Shown one piece after another: positions 59,525 to 64,000 of a stretch of DNA of 64,000 bases; position 1 is the stretch's first letter, and every line of letters begins with the position of its first letter. Position numbers and translations under genes: made by a program. The stretch lies in assembly GCA_934119965.1 (NCBI GenBank), contig CAKOTA010000001.1, positions 73,049 through 137,048 on the forward strand. The letters are read 5' to 3'. The notes under the pieces were generated by a model. It was not told the DNA's origin, ran no database searches, and saw nothing but the letters and a program-made list of their open reading frames with translations. Source of the stretch: an uncultured Bacilli bacterium (lineage in GTDB: Bacteria > Bacillota_I > Bacilli_A > RF39 > UBA660).

Positions 59525-60600
59525 ATACATTAGCATTCCCACATATGGGTAATTATTATGTGCCAATTAAATATTTATTCAGTCATATAACAACTTTAAA
59601 TATAATGACCTCGCCACCAATAACAAATAAAACAATTGAACTCGGAAATAAATATTCACCTGACTTTGTATGTACACCATTCAAATATACATTAGGAACA
59701 TATATCGAGGCCTTAGAAAAAGGTGCGGATATATTAGTTCAAGCTGGAGGTGGATGTAGATATGGTTATTATAGCGAATTACAAACAAAGATATTAGAAG
59801 ATTTAAACTATAAATTTGAATATATAAATCTAGTAAGTAAAGGAAAAACAGACATATTTAAAATCATTAAACAAATGAAAAAAATAGAACCAAACTTTAA
59901 AATAATAAAAAGTGCATATTACTTATTTATTACAACCAAAATGGTTAAATACATGGATAAAGTAGATGATTATATAAGAGAAAATATAGGTTTTGAAAAA
60001 GAAGAAAATAGTTTTAAAAGGGAATACCGAAAAATGCTTAAATCATTTAGTGAAGCTAAATCTTATTTTGATTTAAGAAAAAAATATAAAAAACACTTTA
60101 AAAAAATCAAAAATTTAGAAGTAATAAAAAATAATCCATTAAGAGTTGGAATTATTGGTGAGTTATATACTGTAATGGAACCATTCTCAAACTATTTTAT
60201 TGAAAACACTTTAGCAACCTATAATATTGAAGTAAAAAGATTTACAAATGTTCATTACTTATTATTTGAAAAAGGATATAAAATAAAAAAATACTTAAAA
60301 ACAGTAAAAAAATATATAAAATATAAAATGGGTGCTGACGCAAGTGATAATATAGCAAGAACTAAATATTTATGTGAAAATAAATATGATGGCATAATTC
60401 ATATTAAATCATCATTTTGTACACCTGAAATAGGTGCTATGCCAATAATAAATAAAATATGTAAAGAATATGATGTACCAGTAATATTTTTTTCATTCGA
60501 CGCTAATACAAGCGAAGTTGGAATAAAAACTAGATTAGAAGCATTTAGAGATATGATAGAAATGAGGAAAAATAATGAAAAATTACTATCTAGGGATTGA
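59521..60600 (+). CDS. Acyl-CoA dehydratase activase-related protein, second part
   Basis: A 359-residue protein related to the 2-hydroxyacyl-CoA dehydratase D-type fold. Conserved pieces are FPHMGNYYVPIKYLF at the start, SPDFVCTPFKYTLGTYIEAL near residue 52, and VQAGGGCRYGYYSELQ with a Cys near 80. In the C-terminal half, IHIKSSFCTPEIGAMPI near 300 has a further Cys, then PVIFFSFDANTSEVGIKTRLEAF, a close echo of the end of the first gene. The three Cys could hold an iron-sulfur cluster. Its start overlaps the first gene by four bases. The catalytic dehydratase pair itself is not evident. Confidence 0.85.
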   Translation: MNTLAFPHMGNYYVPIKYLFSHITTLNIMTSPPITNKTIELGNKYSPDFVCTPFKYTLGTYIEALEKGADILVQAGGGCRYGYYSELQTKILEDLNYKFEYINLVSKGKTDIFKIIKQMKKIEPNFKIIKSAYYLFITTKMVKYMDKVDDYIRENIGFEKEENSFKREYRKMLKSFSEAKSYFDLRKKYKKHFKKIKNLEVIKNNPLRVGIIGELYTVMEPFSNYFIENTLATYNIEVKRFTNVHYLLFEKGYKIKKYLKTVKKYIKYKMGADASDNIARTKYLCENKYDGIIHIKSSFCTPEIGAMPIINKICKEYDVPVIFFSFDANTSEVGIKTRLEAFRDMIEMRKNNEKLLSRD

Positions 60601-61498
60601 TATAGGATCTATATCAACAAAAGGAGTAATAATTGATGAAGATGATAATATTGTTGAATCTTCATATATTTGGACAGAAGGAAATCCGATAAATGCAACT
60701 AAAAAATTAATCGAAAATTTAAAAAGTAAAGACTATAAAATAAAAGGAATAGGAACAACTGGAAGTGCTAGAAACTTAATAGGATTATTATTAGATGCTA
60801 ATATGGTAAAAAACGAAATAACCGCTCATGCTGTTGGAACCCTAAGAAAACATCCAGATGTTAGAACAATACTGGAAATAGGTGGTCAAGACTCTAAAAT
60901 AATTTTACTACATAATGGAATTATAACAGATTATTCGATGAATACATTATGTGCAGCTGGAACTGGAGCCTTTTTATCAAGTCAAGCCAAACGATTAGGT
61001 ATAGATGTTGAAGAGTTTGGTAACATTTTATCAGATAATCCAGTTAAAATAGCAGCTCGTTGTACCGTATTTGCAGAATCAGACCTAGTCCATAAAGCTC
61101 AACTTGGATATAAAAAAGAAGATATAGTTGCAGGATTATGTAAAAGCATTGTTTTAAACTATTTAAATAATGTTGGTAAAGGTAAAAAAATAGAATCACC
61201 AATTGTATTTCAAGGTGGAGTATCAAAAAATAAAGGGGTAGTTAGGTATTTTAAAGAAGTATTAAAAAGTGATATCATTGTTGATGACGATGGTCACTTA
61301 ATGGGGGCTTATGGAATAGCGATATTATCAAAAAATAAAAATAATAAAATATATGATTTAAATATCAGGAATATTAAATTTGATACAATAGGTGAAGAAT
61401 GCTCTTTATGTCCAAATAACTGTGAAATTTTAAAAATATATAAAGACGGCAAATTAATAGAAGCAACTGGTAGTAAATGTGGTAGGGCATTTAAATAA
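60575..61498 (+). CDS. BadF/BadG/BcrA/BcrD-type ATPase (dehydratase activator)
   Basis: A 307-residue ATPase of the ASKHA fold. Phosphate-1 motif YYLGIDIGSISTKGVIID is at the start, the TGSARNLIG box near 60, and EIGGQDSKII near 107. MNTLCAAGTGAFLSSQAKRLG near residue 128 has the cluster-binding Cys, and AARCTVFAESDLVHKAQ near 157 has the second one, as in the HgdC activator. FQGGVSKNKGV follows. An extra C-terminal tail has four Cys (CSLCPNNCEI and SKCGRAF). Activators feed electrons into radical dehydratases with ATP hydrolysis. It starts 26 bases inside the preceding gene. Confidence 0.92.
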   Translation: MKNYYLGIDIGSISTKGVIIDEDDNIVESSYIWTEGNPINATKKLIENLKSKDYKIKGIGTTGSARNLIGLLLDANMVKNEITAHAVGTLRKHPDVRTILEIGGQDSKIILLHNGIITDYSMNTLCAAGTGAFLSSQAKRLGIDVEEFGNILSDNPVKIAARCTVFAESDLVHKAQLGYKKEDIVAGLCKSIVLNYLNNVGKGKKIESPIVFQGGVSKNKGVVRYFKEVLKSDIIVDDDGHLMGAYGIAILSKNKNNKIYDLNIRNIKFDTIGEECSLCPNNCEILKIYKDGKLIEATGSKCGRAFK

Positions 61499-61499
61499 G

Positions 61500-61528
61500 T
61501 TGACAAATAAAAAATAATAATGTATAAA
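61500..61528 (+). promoter_or_regulatory. Promoter of topA
   Basis: TTGACA (61500-61505), 17 bases, TATAAA (61523-61528). This is the best consensus promoter in the window. Confidence 0.75.
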
Positions 61529-61554
61529 TATTTAGTAGAAAAAGGAAGTGGACT

Positions 61555-63588
61555 ATGACAAAATTAGTAATAGTGGAATCACCTCATAAATCTAAAACAA
61601 TAGGTGAATATTTAGGTAAAGACTATAAAGTTGTTTCTTCTAAAGGACATATTCGTGATTTAGCAACTAAAGGTAAATATGGATTAGGTGTTGATATTGA
61701 AGATAATTTTAAACCTAATTATACAATAATTAAGGGTAAGAAAAAAGATGTTGATGAATTAAAAAAAGAAGTGAAAAAATCAGATTTTATTTATTTAGCA
61801 ACCGACCCCGACCGTGAAGGAGAAGCTATTAGCTGGCACCTTTATGATACTTTAGGTTTAACTGATAATAATTACGAAAGAATAGTATTTAATGAAGTAA
61901 CTAAAGACGCTATCTTAAATTCATTTAAAAATGCTCGTAAAATAGATCAAGATTTAGTTAATTCTCAAGAAACAAGAAGAATTTTAGACAGAATTATTGG
62001 ATTTAGATTGAGTAAACTAATTCAAAGTAAAACAGATGGCACAAGTGCAGGTAGAGTGCAATCTGTAGCTTTAAAATTAATTGTTGATCGTGAAAGAGAA
62101 AGAGATAGTTTTGTTCCAGAAGAATATTGGACTATTAAAGCAATATTTAATGATTTTGATTCAGATTTGTTTGGTTATAAAACTAAAAAAATAAAAATTT
62201 CTTCTTTAGTAGAAGCAGATGATATTCTAAAAAAATTATCAAACTCATTTAAAATAGAAAATATTGAACAAAAAGAAAAAAATAAAAATTCAAAGCCACC
62301 TTTTATTACCAGTTCACTTCAAATAGCAGCCTCTAATATATTAGGAATGAATGCTAAAAAAACTATGAGCGTTGCGCAAAAATTATATGAAGGTATTGAA
62401 TTAGAAAATGAAACTGTGGGACTTATTTCTTATATGCGTACTGATTCAATTAGACTATCTAATGAATTTATAACTGAAACTATGGATTATATTACTAAAA
62501 ATTATGGTAAAGAATATAAAGGTAGTGTTAAAGTTAGTAAAAAAACAGAAAATGTCCAAGATGCTCATGAAGCAATAAGACCAACTAGTATCAAAAGAGA
62601 CCCATTAAGTATTAAAAAATACTTATCTGATGATGAATATAAATTATATAGGTTAATTTATTATCGCGCTTTAGCATCTCTTATGGCGCCAGCTAAAACT
62701 AACACAACTACTGTTATTTTAGATAATAATGATTATAAATTTAAAACAACAGGTTCAATTATAACTTTTGATGGTTATTTAAAAGTATATAAGGACTATG
62801 AAGATACTAAAGATAAAATTTTACCACCTTTTAGTGAATATAAATCAAATGTTATTGTTTGTAATAATATTGAGAAAGAACAACATTTTACAGAACCACC
62901 CGCTAGGTATACTGAAGCTTCTTTAGTTTCAACTATGGAAGATTTGGGAATTGGTCGACCTAGTACATATGCTACTATTATGAGTAATATAAAAGATCGT
63001 GGTTATGTAAAAGTTGAAGGTAAAAAGTTTATTCCTACGGATGTTGGTATTGAAGTTACTGATAAGTTACAACTAGCTTTTTCTAATATCATAAATGTAG
63101 AATATACAGCTGAAATGGAAGAAGAATTAGATGAAATAGCTGATGGTAAGCTAGTATGGTATAAAATTTTAGATAAATTCTATAAAGACTTTGAACCTGC
63201 TTTAAAAGAAGCATTTGACACAATTGAGAAAAAGAAACCTGAAAAAACAGGCGAAGATTGTCCAGAATGTGGTCATCCTTTAGTAATTAGAAAAGGTAAG
63301 TATGGTGAATTTACTGCTTGTAGTAATTATCCAGAATGTAAATATATAAAACAAGTTCCAAGAGAAGTTGTAGAAATTTGTGATTGTCCAAATTGTGATG
63401 GAAAAATAATAGAAAAGAAATCTAAAAGAGGAAAAGTTTTTTATGGATGTAATAATTATCCAAGTTGTAAAACCGCTTATTGGGATATGCCTACTGGAGA
63501 AAAATGCCCAGAATGTGGCAAAATGCTTTTAAAGAAAAAAGACGCTATTAAATGTAGTGAATGTGATTACGAAAAAGAATTAAATTAA
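61555..63588 (+). CDS. topA: DNA topoisomerase I
   Basis: A 677-residue type IA topoisomerase that relaxes negative supercoils. The TOPRIM domain starts with LVIVESPHKSKTIGEYLG and has YLATDPDREGEAISWHL near residue 80. RRILDRIIGFRLS follows. The catalytic Tyr is in LISYMRTDSIRLS near 294. TEPPARYTEASLVSTMEDLGIGRPSTYA is near 450. Three C-terminal zinc modules are at about 563-590, 606-634 and 649-670: CPECGHPLVI...CSNYPEC, CPNCDGKII...CNNYPSC, and CPECGKMLL...CSEC. Length is normal. dprA, a common neighbour, is absent. Confidence 0.97.
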   Translation: MTKLVIVESPHKSKTIGEYLGKDYKVVSSKGHIRDLATKGKYGLGVDIEDNFKPNYTIIKGKKKDVDELKKEVKKSDFIYLATDPDREGEAISWHLYDTLGLTDNNYERIVFNEVTKDAILNSFKNARKIDQDLVNSQETRRILDRIIGFRLSKLIQSKTDGTSAGRVQSVALKLIVDRERERDSFVPEEYWTIKAIFNDFDSDLFGYKTKKIKISSLVEADDILKKLSNSFKIENIEQKEKNKNSKPPFITSSLQIAASNILGMNAKKTMSVAQKLYEGIELENETVGLISYMRTDSIRLSNEFITETMDYITKNYGKEYKGSVKVSKKTENVQDAHEAIRPTSIKRDPLSIKKYLSDDEYKLYRLIYYRALASLMAPAKTNTTTVILDNNDYKFKTTGSIITFDGYLKVYKDYEDTKDKILPPFSEYKSNVIVCNNIEKEQHFTEPPARYTEASLVSTMEDLGIGRPSTYATIMSNIKDRGYVKVEGKKFIPTDVGIEVTDKLQLAFSNIINVEYTAEMEEELDEIADGKLVWYKILDKFYKDFEPALKEAFDTIEKKKPEKTGEDCPECGHPLVIRKGKYGEFTACSNYPECKYIKQVPREVVEICDCPNCDGKIIEKKSKRGKVFYGCNNYPSCKTAYWDMPTGEKCPECGKMLLKKKDAIKCSECDYEKELN

Positions 63589-63599
63589 TTCTTTTTTTG
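63572..63599 (+). terminator. Intrinsic terminator of topA
   Basis: AAAAAGAATT / AATTCTTTTT with an AAATT loop and T tail, overlapping the end of topA. Confidence 0.75.
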
Positions 63600-63671
63600 T
63601 ATATAAATTTATAAATCTAAAAACTAATTAAAATTAGTATTGTTTTTTTGAATTTAATAGTATCATAACAA

Positions 63672-63733
63672 TGTCGAAAGACAGAGGAGAAAAAGAAGAC
63701 TAAAAATTTTCGGTTTGGTGGGTCTTCTTTTTT
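63672..63733 (+). ncRNA. Candidate small RNA or orphan leader with terminator
   Basis: TGTC-GAAA-GACA (63672-63683) forms a GNRA-capped hairpin. After a purine-rich AGAGGAG stretch, AAAAGAAGAC (63691-63700) pairs with GTCTTCTTTT (63722-63731), with a 21-base loop and T tail. No gene precedes or follows directly, so a short transcript ending here is possible. I do not recognise a known RNA family, and the promoter (TAGTAT near 63658) is weak. Confidence 0.35.
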
Positions 63734-63882
63734 CTATACCTTAATTCCTTTCATTAAAATTTGCATATTATTTTATACTATTTAGAAATACTTTACAAAT
63801 TAATTTGCGAAAAAAAATAATTTTTAATATATATTAATTTAAGAAACTATATTATATGAACAAAAAATATTATAAACTCCAC

Positions 63883-63912
63883 TTGATTTTTTCGTCTGGT
63901 GGAGGGTATAAT
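63883..63912 (+). promoter_or_regulatory. Promoter of the lipoprotein gene at 63937
   Basis: TTGATT (63883-63888), 18 bases, TATAAT (63907-63912). CTCCAC and GTGGAG flank the -35 region as an inverted repeat (63878-63883 and 63898-63903). Confidence 0.6.
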
Positions 63913-63936
63913 AAATAATAGAATAGGAGTGATTTA

Positions 63937-64000
63937 ATGAAAAAAATAATACCAATAATGTTAATAATGATATTAGTAACAGGATGCGGATGTAATAAAA
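63937..64000 (+). CDS. Lipoprotein, N-terminal fragment (runs off the window)
   Basis: The first 21 codons encode a signal peptide with lipobox: MKKIIPIMLIMILVTGCGCNK, in which LVTGC directs lipid attachment to the Cys. The ATG follows AGGAGTGATTTA. The function depends on sequence outside the window. Confidence 0.8.
   Translation, partial: MKKIIPIMLIMILVTGCGCNK

Larger units (their letters stand above)
63600..63936. other. Non-coding stretch after topA
   Basis: No protein gene is visible in these 337 bases. It holds a candidate small RNA or leader hairpin at 63672-63733, AT-rich sequence with no clear signal at 63740-63870, and the promoter at 63883-63912. Confidence 0.6.

Noticed and set aside
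1..64000. Possible use of TGA as tryptophan (Mollicute code), given the low G+C
   Set aside because: Several core genes end at TGA, such as rsgA, and Trp is encoded by TGG throughout.
1..64000. CRISPR array, prophage, transposase or retroelement
   Set aside because: No regularly spaced repeats, integrase, transposase or reverse transcriptase is visible. The lectin-like domain at 28900-29650 first suggested a diversity-generating retroelement, but no template repeat or reverse transcriptase is present.

Overview
The window is AT-rich (roughly 27-30% G+C by eye) bacterial chromosome that uses TGA as an ordinary stop codon. Gene content points to a low-GC, Bacilli-type Firmicute from an uncultured, probably host-associated lineage. 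It carries the Bacillus-style helicase loaders DnaB/DnaI, a ylbD-ylbE-rsmD block, prpC-prkC-rsgA-rpe, rpsB-tsf and several sporulation genes (spoIVB, a spoIIIAH-like gene, gerE, gerM, a probable sirA). No phage, insertion sequence or CRISPR array is visible. Species assignment is not possible from the sequence alone.

Layout. 1-1440 is the 3' end of ppdK. 1644-4494 is a cluster of unrecognised genes; the first has a Cys-His-Asp arrangement and the last two look like one gene split at an A8 tract. 4551-9888 holds a PfkB kinase, a stand-alone Smr domain protein, two large Pro/Asp/Thr-rich membrane-anchored surface proteins and a small unknown. 9899-12926 runs mostly on the minus strand: a GT8 glycosyltransferase, two overlapping HMA-like ferredoxin-fold proteins, a small unknown, a decayed clpX-like relic on the plus strand and two tRNAs (Leu-UAG, CAT). 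13067-20565 has cysS, a YugP-type zinc peptidase, an unknown large protein, probable sirA, ylbD, ylbE, rsmD, then a divergent lipoprotein/yidD pair and rnc. 20620-31525 has an ABC exporter, rlmN, the prpC-prkC-rsgA-rpe operon, a lipoprotein, a pseudopilin fused to a lectin-like domain and a DUF2207 membrane protein.

31711-41930 carries rpsB (with an unusual Rho_N-like tail), tsf, lepB, a Listeria-Bacteroides-repeat surface protein, frr, nusB, xseA-xseB, a kinase-like protein and spoIVB. 41975-46483 is a radical SAM gene followed by a dedicated secretion module: a SipW-type-signal protein, a CBM2-like surface protein, a SipW-type signal peptidase fused to a multi-pass membrane domain, and a DUF5305-like protein. 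46500-53591 has a HAD phosphatase, cdsA, rseP, a frameshifted secreted protein, dnaB, dnaI and a 695-residue unknown. 53635-56298 is a threonine T-box leader, an unknown gene and a ThrRS without its TGS domain. 56382-58309 holds spoIIIAH-like, gerE, gerM and tRNA-Arg. 58367-61498 has a DUF1540 protein and a three-gene split version of the acyl-CoA dehydratase activase family. topA and the start of a lipoprotein close the window.

Transcription signals are very regular. Genes are separated by short U-tailed hairpins, followed at once by an extended -10 of the form TGnTATAAT and a GGTGAT-type ribosome binding site. The most system-like accessory region is 42791-46483. The most useful individual oddities are two homopolymer frameshifts, the S2 tail, the clpX relic, the TGS-less ThrRS and the SipW fusion.
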